Positions 13,491-27,000 of a DNA stretch of 64,000 nt are shown piece after piece. The notes under the pieces were generated by a model that saw only the letters and a list, made by a program, of their open reading frames with translations, was not told the origin of the DNA and made no database searches. Origin of the DNA: Progne subis subis (taxonomy: Eukaryota > Chordata > Aves > Passeriformes > Hirundinidae). The stretch is from contig JAKJHU010000038.1 of the NCBI GenBank assembly GCA_022316685.1, positions 1,350,384 through 1,414,383 of the forward strand. The letters run 5' to 3'. The position numbers were made by a program, and so were the translations under genes. Every line of letters starts with the position of its first letter. Position 1 is the stretch's first letter.

Positions 13491-14057
13491 GGAAGAAATA
13501 AGCTAATGAAGAAATAAAGAATGAAAGAATAAATAAATAATGAATTAAAAAATCAGGAAAAAAATTAATTTATTACAAGTGTTAGTGTAGTACTAACTAC
13601 ACCATTTTAACTTCTCTTCCTACTCACAGAACATCACTTACAAACAAGCAGCAAGAGTATCAAAATATTAATATTGCTCAGATCTTCATTAACATGTGTA
13701 CTAAAGCTGAGGAAATAACTAGCAAAAGATGTGCTTTAAATGCTTTATAACTTCAATTCCATAACATTATTTTTCTCTACACTTATTATTGTGATATTCA
13801 CACATCTGTACATATGTCATGATATTCACTACCATTAATAGCTCCCTTGATGATCAGTAATCTCCAAACACAGCATGAAGCATCCTTGTCTAAATACACC
13901 ATGAGAAATGGCTACCTCTAACATGTCCTTTTATTATAGCCATACTAAAGGAGCAATTTTACCAAAGGAAAGGTAATTTTTATAATTTCTAATGACATTT
14001 TTAAATCCTTTACATATTATTGGTGATTTGGCTCAGATGACACTACATATTAGCTAC

Positions 14058-14081
14058 AAGAAAGCAAGAAAGAAAGAAGGA

Positions 14082-14112
<31 letters not shown>
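14058..14112 (+). repeat. GAAA tetranucleotide microsatellite
   Basis: This array is mostly (GAAA)n with one GCAA and one GGAA variant near its start. Purines run unbroken from 14066 to 14113. A 66-codon minus frame across it encodes Ser/Phe/Leu repeats and is an artefact of the array. Confidence 0.95.
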
Positions 14113-17100
14113 GTGACACAATTCCTGTCTAAGAATGACAGCAGTACGATACCCCACACAAGTACCACACTGAACTATTTTGAAAGCCAGCTGTTTTCTC
14201 TTGTTCTTTATATGAAGCATTAGTAAAAAAAATATTTCTACTCTCAACACAAACTATCCCAATTTCCCCATTAAAACCAGGAACTCAGAGTAAGAATCAA
14301 CACACCAGTAAATAAAAATAGTACTACTACCTTCCAGTTATATTCATATCTGGTTTGGTATGCATGTGATGTTGCACATTCAGCTCAACAGTCAGCAATG
14401 AGAATAGGATTTCTATCCGTCCAGAATTTTGGGGATCTAAAACTTCAAGCTGAACTTACAGAGTCACTTTTAACACTTGAACACTTTAACTTTTGTCCAA
14501 CAATTATAATGGGAAAGAATAATGCAAAGGCATCATGGCTAAAAAAAAAAAAGTGCCATTATAGGCACTTTTATAACGTAATACCATCCAGCGTAGGTGT
14601 CATACTGAAAGAGCAATAAATCCGGAGTATTAATCCAGGCTTTGCAATTACCCTCTATGGACCAGAATATCTTAACTTCTTTAATAAGGGTTAAGAATGG
14701 GAAGAATAATAGCAGTTCATTTTTTTTCCTGTATTTTTTTTAAACTCTTGCCCTACATTATACAAAGTTTTCACAAATTTTCCATAAAAATAAGACACTG
14801 GTTTATTTATTGTGTGCAAGCAAGAAGCTAGCTATAAATGAATTTATTACAAGTGTCTGAGTGTCATAAAATACTATTAAATTCAGCTAAAAATGAAAAT
14901 CCAAATGAGTTGCAAATCATATCATTATAGTGATTAAATCCATGGCTTACTTAAGCCTATATTTCAAATTAAATATTTCTGAATTTATGTAAAAGACTTT
15001 AAGCAGACTATTTAACAAGAGCAAGCAAAAGCTTAGCACAAAAAAAATGCTGCTAAAATATAATTCATCAGCTTCAAGATTAGCTTCTAAATCTGTGGTG
15101 CTTCTCTTTCATCTCTGCTCCAAACTTGATTTGGGAGAAGTAGTAATTGAAAGTAGCAAATCATCTTCCTATTTTTTATACCTCTACAATACCTGTTTGC
15201 TGACCTCCATAAAGCTACAGCCACAGATTTTTCAGTTTCTCTCATTTGGAAATCTAAACATTTTGCTTCACATTTGATCTTTTTTCTTATTTTATCCAGA
15301 TTTTTTAGTAACACTTTCTAAATTTAAATGTAGTGTTTCAGAGGAAAGTAAAAGTTGAGAACTTTGCATATACACGAGCAGCTTGGTGGAACGGATTTGC
15401 TGAGCAAGTCCATTCAGCTGCATGGCATCCAAGCGGTGCTTGGAGTATGTTCACCATCCAATGAAGATGTACAGGGGCCCTTTTACCTCTTAGTCCAGAG
15501 TCTGATTTATGTCAGAAAGTCTGCACATCCTGTGTTTCATTAAGGAGATGAGGTTTTCTGCCTAAGTTGTTCATGACACTATTGTATGATGAATAAATAT
15601 TGATGTGTTGTATGATGGTACAATTTTATGATGACTAAAGTAGTTTTGTAGAAGATCATATCCTGTTGTAGCTCCACAGCTGCTAACAGGGAGATCCCAG
15701 TGTTACAAAGTGGCTGGGCCAAATGTTTTGTAGTGAGTGCCATGTGCAGGTTCTCAGAAGCACAGACCTTTCTCTGAGCAAAAGGAACGTGCCCATATAG
15801 TTTCTTTTCAGGCAGCTTACTTTCTAATATTCTATCTACCCGTCATCAGTCTTGTTTAGACTTGTACAAAGTGTGTGGGGATTTCATATTGTGTCATCAG
15901 CACTTACTGTAAGGAGCAGAATGCAGATGGATTTGAAGTTGGCTGCATGCTACAGAAGCCAATATGCCTTAACCATGCTGTCCCGATGGGCTGCCTAGAC
16001 CTCAACAGCTCTCTCAGCTCATTTGAACTCACAGAGATCATGCTTTAAATGGGCATTAATAGATTAATGTATCTGTTTGTACTGCAAGTACAGGCCAAAT
16101 TTGCCAGATCAACTGACTAAAACAAGGCTGTTTTCATATACTTGATGGTATGTCAATGCTCCATTGGTTGCAACACTTTTTGCTCAACTCAGGTTCCAAA
16201 TTCATTTTTTACGGAATAATTCAGGCCACTTGACCTAGAAGAGATGTAATAAATATAGTAAGGCTGAGATATGTTGCATACACTTAAACCCTTGGAATAG
16301 ATACCACACCATTGGAGAGATTATGCAAATTGCCTTTATGCCTTTCTCCTACCAAATGAAACATTGATATTGATACCTTTTTGTCATAGGCTGCAGCCAA
16401 TGCCAAAGGACATGTGTAATGACAACACAGATTCTGTGCTGAGTATTTAAAATATTTTGTTTTATCTTCCAAAAAACTTTTTAGCAACACACCTGAATCT
16501 CAATGAGAAGCTAATAATCTGGAATTTATTTAAAATCCCCATTTAAATGCATATATTTCTTTTGAAGTGACATGAAAACTATAATATCAGTATAAGAATA
16601 TGGTCTCAAGAGTTTTCACAGTCACCTGAAAAGCCTTATACTGGGCAATGGCTTCTACTAAAAATGGAATCCCTTCAACACAGCAGTATAGTTACAATGT
16701 GTAAGAAAGAAGGATAGAGTGGGAACTTGCAGCCAAGGAAAAAAATATTCTGTACATTTTGTAGGCAGTTCAAAGGAACCACATCACTGTTGTGAGCATA
16801 TATGCTTCTTGTGTACAAGATACATCTTGTTATTTCTTAGCTATCATTAGGTATAAAATTGTTTCTACATTTCTAAGTAGTCACATAGAGCTGAAACCCC
16901 TAAAAAAAGACAGAAAGTAACTCCAGTTACATATTCTGTATTTAAATGTTAAAAAATAAATTAGAAAAACAATCAACACTTCCCTAAAAATTCAACATGT
17001 GGTATATTTCCAAGAAAAATTATTTTTCAAAATAAAAAACTAAATTTCTCTGAAGAGAATGCTATTTTAACTACAAATGGTGCTCATATATAAAAAGAAT

Positions 17101-17649
17101 TTTAAACAGTGAAGATCACCTAAGCAGTTTACAGAGTTGGCAAAAATATCTGCTTTCTAATTAATAACTTCTTTTTGAGAAATATTTTTCATCCTGAAAA
17201 CATGTCCATCAAGTCCATGCTACAAAGAGCAGATTATAGCAACCATTCTGGATTAAAACTGAAAAATGAAACTACAACTGTTTTAATTGTCTTTCTTTTA
17301 TCTGGTTTAATCTACCTCTAGCCAATCAATTTAAATAACAACAACCAGCTCTTAAATAATCTTATGATGAAAAGCTAAAATCATACTTACAGTCAGTGAT
17401 CACATAAGATTTCCATTTGCATATAAAATAATTCTTACATATCTGTGTAAATCACTTTGTATTGGTTTATTTAATAAGTGTGTAATTCACGTCAGTTTTG
17501 GGGACATAATTCCCTGCAATGATAATGCTGTTGCTGAAATAAATACAAACACACTCTTAAGTTGTTTGATCTGGGTAAATGCCTGTAAATGGTGAGATAT
17601 AAATCCTATATAACCACTAATTTAGTTTATATGCAAGACAAAATCATGG
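14113..17649. other. A+T-rich intergenic DNA, nothing recognised
   Basis: There are no recognisable exons or mobile elements. The open frames are short and unremarkable. Confidence 0.5.
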
Positions 17650-17715
17650 TTCACAGAATCACAGAACCCTTGAGATTGGAATGGCATCTGGAGATCATCT
17701 AGTCCTTCTCAAAGC
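17650..17715 (-). mobile_element. CR1 3'-end fragment on the minus strand
   Basis: The plus strand reads TTCACAGAATCACAGAACCC, continues with GAGATTGGAATGGCATCTGG, and reaches GATCATCTAGTCC by 17705. This is the reverse complement of the very conserved CR1 3' end, with its duplicated AGAATCA motif and GATCATCTAGT box. The element therefore points leftwards, and only its last ~65 bases are recognisable. Confidence 0.75.
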
Positions 17716-20700
17716 ATGTTCTAAATGACTCATATCAAAATGCCTCTTACTGATTCACAGTTCTTCAAATTTTTACTTTTTTCACCTCCTACAACAAAGG
17801 CCTTAAAACACTTTTTCAAGCTGCATACTGAAGATAAGTGTCTAGTAAATATTTCACAAAGCAGGCATTTGGTTCATTGGAACACATCATCTATTGAAGA
17901 AACTAATCATATTAATTATTAAGAGCTGCTCATAACAAGAGATCTAGCCAGAGTCAACTTAGCTATGACATTATTTGTATCCTTCAGTCTACACAATTCA
18001 TAATTTCTTATTTATACTTTGATTTTGCTATGCAATCTTTGTATAAAAGCCACATCCTTTCAAAACCAAGATCTATTGATAGCTTAGTGCACTGAAGATT
18101 ACACAGAGTAAACAGCAACACTACTGGACTGATACATTACTCTTAAGAAGTGCAACAATAAATGTCCTTCACTGAGGACTGTAATGTTCTTTATAATATT
18201 ATAACAGGCAAATACCAGTCAACAAACTAAGGTTTCAGTTTTGCAGCCTCAGTTAATAAATAATGCTTCCTGTTTCTTGGTTGTTATTCTTGAGGTTCCT
18301 TCCTCAGAGCTCAACACAGTGATGATGGGATATTTCCTCTGCACCGGAATGGCAGAAGGGAACGTAGTTTTCATCTCTTGTACCACCCAGATGGAATATT
18401 TTGCAATCACATGGCAAATACCTTTATTGTAGTGGAATTCTTTAACTGAGCAAGATTAAAAGTGAACTGTCTATATAACAAAGAATACTGAAGCAGAAAG
18501 AGTAGGAGGAACAGCAGAAAAATAAGGGAGCATAGAGGAGGAGCAGAAAAATATCAAAAAGGGTTGTGGAGCACATTGTAGAAGAGGGCGAGAGATCATC
18601 AAATAGTCCTCTACAAATCTACTATATTAACCAATTTCTAGGACAGAGGGTTAAGTGGTATTTCTAGTTCCATTTTGTTACTCAAAGAAGCTTCCTATAT
18701 CATTAGCCTCCTTTAACTACAGTATAAAAACATCATTGCAAGGGTTTGTTGTGCTTGTTTTTAGAGAAATGAAGAATGACTGTGAGACATCAATACACAT
18801 GACTATTTCTTAAGTAATGAAAACAGCAATATTTCTCAAAATATACAAAAAAGTTTAATGGAAGCATCTAAACCACTAGACTTTGTATCTAGCCTTCTTT
18901 GGAAAGAAGGATGAACTGGCTTGGCTTTGCTAGTCTGTTAGACATATTTAAAAGAAAGCCAAGAAAAGGAAAGAGTCCGAATAGACGTCACGAAAACTAA
19001 GAAGATAAGAAAAGTTGAAGTTCTGAAAAGAACCCTTTCACTGAGCCTCCTAATAAAGACGGTCCATCTCTTCATTACCATGCTACTCATCCACCTCTGT
19101 TACTCTGCACAAAAGGGAAAAAAGCAGTCTTTATAGTTGTACATGATTATATTTTCCTTTTGTATTGAGTTCAAAGTCTTTTCTAAAAAAGCAAGAGTAG
19201 ATTGCTCACAATGTAATGGGCCATTCCCAGAAAATGAAAAAATGGCCTTAACGTTTTATATTAATACAATAGGTTATGTATAAAACAGGTTTTAAAAAGT
19301 TAATGCATATTAGCTTAGAACAGCCATATTTTAACACTGTGCGACTGAAAGTTCCAGTAGAGCAGATGAATGAAACTACAGAAGAAAAAAACCAGCTATG
19401 ACAAAGAGATAAAGGTTTAACTAAAAGGACTCAAATCTATATTTCAGGTGCCTCTTTACCTTCCATCAGGAAACGAGTTATTAGGAGTAATGAAATCAGA
19501 GATAGAAAATACAAAAGTTTTTAGATCCTTCTGTGCAAGGCGGCGACACCGGCCTTTACTTCTTCACTTTATAATGATTCCTTTGAGTTGTGGTTCTGAA
19601 AAAGCTGTGAAACATCTTCCTGTTATTTCTTTTTCATCTTTCCAAACACTGGCCAGGAATAACCCCATCCTATTCTTTTCTTGGATTTTTGAAACACATA
19701 TTGACTGTAATGACTATAAATTATCCGGTTAATGTGTTGGATTTATAAAAGTGTTAGAGCTCCTCTATGCTGCTATGAGGTGCCTTTGAGAAGGTGCAAG
19801 GCACAAGAAGAATCTAACTTTTTCCATGCCTGCTTCTACTTTAGGCCACCATAAATATTAACTTTGGAAATTTTTTTAAGTTAATTGGATTTTAGAACAG
19901 TCTCACCACATCAGTCGCCACCTGATGAGCTGTTGCCTCTCTCTTCACCACAAGTAGCAGTAGACTGCTAGCCAACATCACCTCTGCCAAATACCTCCCT
20001 TGTAGTCACCATCCTGATGGTCAGTTTCTGAGTGATAATCTCCATTAATCTGGGCTTTTAAGATTCAGATACAAATTTCTACCAAGCTCAGTTACAATGT
20101 GCATATGTAAAAGAAGCAACTGTGTCATAGCTTTGGTCACTTACTGTACTGCACCAACTACTCCAAAAGCACCACAAGCACTGAATCAGTAGTTTCCAGA
20201 CCACATCATTACACACTTCAAAGCACAGGAAGCCAAGTAATAAATGTTGCAGTTATCTGCATCTTCAGCCCTGATCTTTAGCTGCGCACCTAGGACTGTA
20301 ATTGAATGTCTTAAGTGCTGCATGACAGAAATAAACAGGTACTGCAGTTACATATCCTTTCCATTAACCTACTTAATCTCCTAAATGACTGGAACAATAT
20401 CAAAGCTTTGGGATGAAATATCTTAAGAAACTATAACCACCTCTTCTTGCCTCAAAATTTTCTTCAAATCATTTTGATTTGAGCAAAGCCATGACTACCA
20501 GAATGTAAAAAGAAGCATTTCAGTGTCCAGAGATAAGTTTCTGGTGGAAGATTACAGGCTCTGAGTTTTCTTAAAACAAAGATTAGTAGATGTCATATTA
20601 GAAAATTTTTAAAATACATTTTTGGTCATCTAGTACATAAAGGAAAATTTCAAAACTTAAGCGTGGTCTTCCTACAGTTCCTCTCATCCCACTTAAAATG

Positions 20701-23700
20701 CAAGTCTAAAAGTAAAAATCATTTTTAAAAGTGTTTCCAGTAGTCTGTTTTCAAGCACTGGCTGACCTTATCTCTTATAATGACCATGTCTTTGCTGATG
20801 GCACCACTCAAATTATTTAGATACATAGTACTATTTAGGGTTTCTGACACACTTTGCATTTGACTGGTAATTCCTGATAGAAAAGTGACCTGTATACAGA
20901 ATTGTGAGCCAAGTCAAGAAGCAGGTATGCCTATGCTAGTTACGATGTCAAGTAAAGGGTATTAAAAAACCACAGAGTTAAGTAGAAATTTATCTACTAC
21001 AGATCTAAAAAATTTAAGAGTAAAACACTTCGGGAGTTTCTGCTCAGTATCAGCAATTCTGAGGAGAAATTGTATTTGACCTTCTTCATCTCTATAATAA
21101 TTGTTTCATTTATGCTATGGTTCTTCCTTGTGGTCCCAGTTAGAATTGAGACCACATTAGATCTACGCCATCTGGCTCGGTATGCACACTATGGAAAGCC
21201 AACAATCTTGCACAGTAAAAAGTTTAAAAACCAACAGTACTTGAAAACTGAATTTTGATTCTTACCAGACATATATTATCAGGTTGTAAATACAGTACCA
21301 AAGTGAAAATGGCAGGAGACCTGATCTCTCATCTACTTTTCTGAGTAGTTTCATTAATCCAATTTTTCTCTGCACAAATGGTGCACAGGGAGAGAATCTT
21401 TTTATTCCTATGAATGGAAGCAGTTGTATGCAAATGTAACATTCAAATGCAAATGAATGTATTTGCACAAGAAGGACTTGCCCACCTGCCACACAGCCTT
21501 GGCTTTTCGAGACTTTCAGGGCCTGGGTGCTCAGAACCAGAGAGTGAACAGGAGAATGATAGAAATATTTCAAAAGGTGAATGGTCAGTCACTGTGAACA
21601 GCAAGTGGGAAGGATAAAACAACGGTGAACAAATTAAGAAAAATGGAAATATACAAAGAAGATTCTTATAACTGTTCACATAAGGCATGTACACAGACCA
21701 CCAATACCCAGAGCTGAAGTAGTGGCAAACTGGAAGCGAGGAAACAGGAAGTACTATAAGTGAAATCAAGGCTTTTGACAAATTCCTTTGTTTGCCTTTT
21801 TATTTAGCAGCTGTTATATTAGATTCAAGGATAAAATCTTCTCTGAACTAACAGAATCTTATCACACTGAGACCTTGTTGAGATGTGGAGAGATTCTTAA
21901 AATACCAGAAAGGAAGTTTTTTGCATTCATGTATTGCCATTCTTTTTCCTTATACAAGTGATTAACTCTTAAGAAATAAAAATCTTTTTGTTCTCTAGAC
22001 TTCGCTGTGCTCTCAGTATCACTGCTACACTGAAAGTGTAGGGTATGAATCTGTTTCACCCGGCCAGCTTGGACTTCTAGTAACAAAAGTTTAAAAGTCA
22101 TTATTGAAAAGATCTGAGAGCAGTGCATCATGCAGTTGAGGATTTGCATCCTTCAACTCCTTATTACTAGAAGCAGCAAGACTATTCTGATAATTTCTCA
22201 ACTGTTTCTCATTATGCCTTGTACGTAGCCAAGGAATTGCAGCATATATCCCAAAAGTCGACCCCAAAGACAAAACAACACCAAAGCCCCATTGCCCTGC
22301 AGTGGTTCTTCAGGAGCTGGGTGTTGATATACACATGCAGCAGGTGGACATTCAGTGAAGCATATAAATCCTGTACAGAAGGCTGAGGGAATAGTTTTTT
22401 GAGGGGCAGAGCAGCCTGCCAAAGTGTGCCTGCTAGGTGACTGATGCATTGAACCTCACAAGAGCCCTCATAGACCTAGCTGAAGATTTTGGGGTCATAC
22501 AGTCCCCAGAGGTTTTTTTTCCTTTTAAATTTAAAATATGTGATGACCCCTTACTTTCTGCCACCTGTTCTGCTTATAAACTTCTGCAGGGCCCCTCTCT
22601 CTGCTCTAATTTCCAACAAGCTGTCATGTTACCCTAACCCATGGGGCCGCCTCTTCCCCGAGGCATTGAGATGACTCATGTGCATTCATGTATGCAGAGT
22701 GGCAGCTGGCCCTAAGGCCCACCAGGGATGTGACCCATCCATCAGTTCCTGGGTTTTCTTGAAACTCTGAACCCTGCTAAAATAGACAACTCACGCAAAG
22801 CTTCACTACTAGTAGTATTTCTGTAATTTCCTTGATTGTTTCTGGAAACAATAGTTTCTGGAAAGCTACCATTCACAAAAAATTTATGGAAAAACCTGGA
22901 ACACCATTACAATTTGCATCATATCTGACTTGAGACACCCTTACTTCTAGGAACTCCAATTGCAAATTCAGGGAGTCCCCTCAGAAAAAATTAGATTTAT
23001 TCTCTCTGAAATCACAGTCAGCTAGCTACTACAGAGTAGCCATCCTCACCCTCATGCTCCTCCTCCTCTTTCTTCACTTGCCACTGGTTTGCCAGTCAAC
23101 AATACCTGTCTGATGAGTATCACTTAATTTTGTGTTATCAAACCCTCACAAATATAATTTCAACTAGTACAAAGCATTGTCTCAGTAAAGGTCATTTCAG
23201 GTTGTTTGTGCAAATCATTGCAAAAATCCACAAGGTCCTCTTGTCCAGTAATGGTCCAAAAAGGGAAAAAATAGGAGCACATTCTAAATTAAAAGCAGGT
23301 TGATGCCACAAAGGCAATGAATTCTTTGAACAGAGTTTGCCAATATATCTTATTATGGAGTTCAAATGTGAGATTTATACTGAAAGAAGAAGAACACCCT
23401 ATAAAATAGGTATGATCTTGAATTTGTGGGGTTTCCTGAATGCTTCTGGAACAGCTCAGTGAAGGAAGATGTCCTGATATCTGCAAAAGCATTTAAATAT
23501 TTGTGGTATCTGAAGAATGAGATGTAAAATTAGATTAACAAATACAGAAGTCTCAACATTTGATCCTCAGCTATTTGCAGATGCAAACTTAAAAGCCAGC
23601 CAAAACCAGAAATGCTAATTTATTGCTGAATAAGCTTGTTGAATTTCTTCATAGTATTTCTGTGTGTTCATGTGCATACATCGCAACCTGAAGCCCAAGG

Positions 23701-24015
23701 CCTCAGAAGCTGAGACTGTGATCCAAGTTATGTCACACTTAAAATACATAGAGGTTTCTGGTTAGTTGGCTGATTGAAAAACAAACATTGAACCACATGA
23801 CATTTCCCTGTCACTGGGGTTTCAAAAACTAATTAAGCCAATTGTAAATCTATAAATACCTTAATAATTTTTCATATAATTATATGGAACTTCAGAGCTA
23901 TAAAAAAGTGAAAGGTTATCCTGATTCTGTATGACTAGGTTTTCCACATCAGCCACATACAGTCACTAAACTCCATAGCAGGATCAATTTAAACAATAAA
24001 TTGTATCTTGAATAT
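17716..24015. other. A+T-rich intergenic DNA, apart from the minus-strand candidate frame at 22.1-22.3 kb
   Basis: I see no mobile element here. Overlapping frames on the minus strand at 21262-21781 (103 and 112 codons) have hydrophobic but unrecognised products with no supporting splice sites, and they are not called. Confidence 0.45.
22091..22296 (-). other. Unrecognised minus-strand open frame with one hydrophobic segment; possible last exon or relic
   Basis: Read leftwards from 22296, directly after a possible acceptor (CTGCAG), the frame encodes about 68 residues. It has a hydrophobic stretch, WGFGVVLSLGSTFGIYAAIPWL, then a basic-polar tail (RTRHNEKQLRNYQ) ending with LLSDLFNNDF and a stop. 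This resembles a single-pass membrane protein tail. The pyrimidine tract before the acceptor is weak, an in-frame TGA lies just upstream at 22312-22310, and I recognise no family. It may be chance. Confidence 0.15.
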
Positions 24016-24038
24016 AATAGATTAGATTAGATTAGATT
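24016..24038 (+). repeat. ATTAG pentanucleotide repeat
   Basis: About four consecutive ATTAG units within A+T-rich DNA. Confidence 0.85.
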
Positions 24039-27000
24039 TAAACAATACATTATATTACCTTAAATATTAGATAACAAGATAGATAAATTCAATGTAAGAT
24101 ATGTTCTGTAACAGCAATTCATCTTTTTTTAATGGAACAAAAAATTCTTAGAGTGTATAATATTTGTGGGCATTTTATGTGTCTACTGCATGGGTTAGAA
24201 CAATCATGTTATCCACTGTAGATGTAGGCAGTGAGGATGAGCTATCCCAACAGTTTTCCAGATTAAATTCTTATGGAGCCCTATATACACACAATGACTT
24301 TAGCCCTTTTGCTGTATTTTTCTCAGGAAGAAGCAATTCCTAATGATTTGATTATATTACACAAGCAAGCCTTTCAGAGGGGCATGCTGGTATCACTCTG
24401 AATCTGGTTTTTTAATAATATTTTTCATAACAAACATGCACTAAACCTTGAGAGGGACGTGTTTGCAGGACACTGTCAGCTTCCCATTGTAGCCATAAGA
24501 CATTTCCAACATGTAAGAAGAATCATTCCCAAGTAATGTTTGAAATGAGTTCGGGAGCATTTGGTGATTGGGCAGCTTTTGGTACATCCTTGGATTTTAG
24601 CCCATTATTGTGAAAACACTCCAACTCACCCCAGGAGTAGGGACTGCTGAGTAGCTGAGTCAAAGTGAAAAGCAAGCTACAGTTCAGGAAGGAGGCTCAG
24701 GCAGTGAAAACAGTCCCATTACATTGTATGAACTCATTTCTCACTGAAAATGTCACAGTTTGAAGGTTTTCCTTGTGACTGGAACAAATAAAAGCTTTTA
24801 GGGCTTTCTGAGAGCCAAGACACCACAATATGATCAACAGGGGTAAACAACATGTGATACATTTCTCTCCTGCTTTTCTAGCTCTGAACAGGAAATGAAG
24901 GGAAAGAACCTTGGCAGATTTACTGGATGTTTTAGGACTTCTCTATCCCTGAAATGATCAGTGTGGGATTTCACTCACTGCCTCTAGAAGTATGTTCACA
25001 CAGGCTTTCCACCTTCATACACATTGTGAATTTGAACAGTGCCTTGATTAAACATTTGATTTCTTTCTTCCTTCTCCTGAAACTGATTTCGATCTTGGTA
25101 CCTACACAAAGTACAGCATTAATATATGTCATGCAGCCTGTAGAAATTCACAAGATTTTACCATGTCAGCTTTTGTAAAAATCTGGTTTTGAACATCTTA
25201 TAACTTTAAGTCTTATAACCAAAGCATCTGTTAGGAGCATTGCCTGTTTACTGGCCTGTTGCCTTCTGCTCTAAGCAAGGCTGAGAGTTTACATGTCGTG
25301 TTGTTGTGACCAGTGCTTATGCTAACATGATCTGAACAGCTCCTGCTCAAATCCCAACTACAACATTTTATTAAACCATGCAGTTATCACCATAATCCAT
25401 ATTAGGGCTTGAGGAACTTAGCTCTGATAGTAGAGTGTATTTTCAGTTCAAAGCTTGCAGCCAGAAGATTATTAAATCTCCCATCTGCGAGAAAATTCTC
25501 GCATCCCAGAGTCACCTGTGTTTCACCTGTGTGAAAACACACAGGTCCCTCAGCCTCCTCTTTAGGATTGAGTAAAGTAACTTGTTCCATATTTTCAGAC
25601 TGGTAAAATTAATTTCTCTCAAACCTTAAACCCATCGCTGTGACGTTTTGCATCTTCCTCAGGTGCTGGATTAAAGATACATGACTTGGGCATTTTACAC
25701 GCTCTAGGCACTCTCTAAGCACTGCAGGAAAGAAAAAACTTTTCACACCATTTCAGAGTTTGAAAATTTCTTATGCCTACCTGTCCATCCCGCTAGTAAT
25801 GCTTGCTTTTGTGTAACGGCATTATACAGCACTTCTCACCAGAATTAATAACCCTCAATGAATCATTTAATTCATATACAACTTAGACAGTTAAAAGAAT
25901 AGTCCCGCCAACAAACAATAATGTTCTTGAGCCAAAACAGCACCAAGAACTGCTATAGCATAAGAGTAATAAACAAGGTTGCCATCCCACCCCACGAAAA
26001 AAAATTGCATGTATCAACAGCCTCACACAAAATGGGCACTAAACTCACGAGTACATTTCCAAAAATACATGCTTGGAGAGATGAGATAAACAGCAGCATC
26101 ACAACAGGGAACTAAATACACTTCCAGAGGTCCAGTGTCTCTTACCACACATACCACTGTGCCACCTTGTAAGTTAAGGGCTTGAAGAAAATGTCATTTC
26201 TCTTTGCAGGGAGATAAAGCCTGTATATACAGCACATGAAAAGTAAAATCCTAAGACTGTTGAGAACAGAAGGCAACAAAGCAATACCTATCTTCTTACC
26301 AATTCCACAATGTGTTAATATAAATGAGTCAAGAAAATTCTTGCCACTCATTTCAAATGTTCATTAATGTTCTGCACTCTGCACCCGATCCTTCAGCTAC
26401 TTGCAGATTCAAAGACTTCAAGGGAGACAGGATTACTTGTGACTAAAAGCAAAGAAGTAATATAGTGCATTAATCACAGACTGTTCTTAAATGGAAGCCA
26501 TAAATTAATGATCTATACCTATACTATAGCCTTTCTTGAGAAATGTTATGGGTTTTTTTGCCAAATGATAATTTCAGTTCTATGTAGACTATATGAGTAT
26601 CTACAGCTGTTTTAAGCATCTATTTGTATATATTTATTGGTAGTTTGATGGAGCATGTTCTACAGCATTAATAAAAAGTACCAATCTATAGCTCTTAAGT
26701 ACTATTCCAATAGGACTTATTAATGGGATTTTTTTTATTTTTGTGATTTAATGCACTATGGCTATTCTATGTTATATTTAGCTTTCCCATGTGAGGCTCA
26801 TAAACCAGAGACCAGAGAAAAGAATGATGATAAACTATGCCACCTCAGAAAAATGTCAAAGAATATAAATTGGACATACATGCCCACCAAATAGTTAGAT
26901 GCCTCTATTGAGTTTGTTTTGTGGCTGTGCATCGAGAAATATTTGCTGCATATACATAGCTGGGGCAGCTGTATGCATTATATTTTACTGGTTTGGGAAT

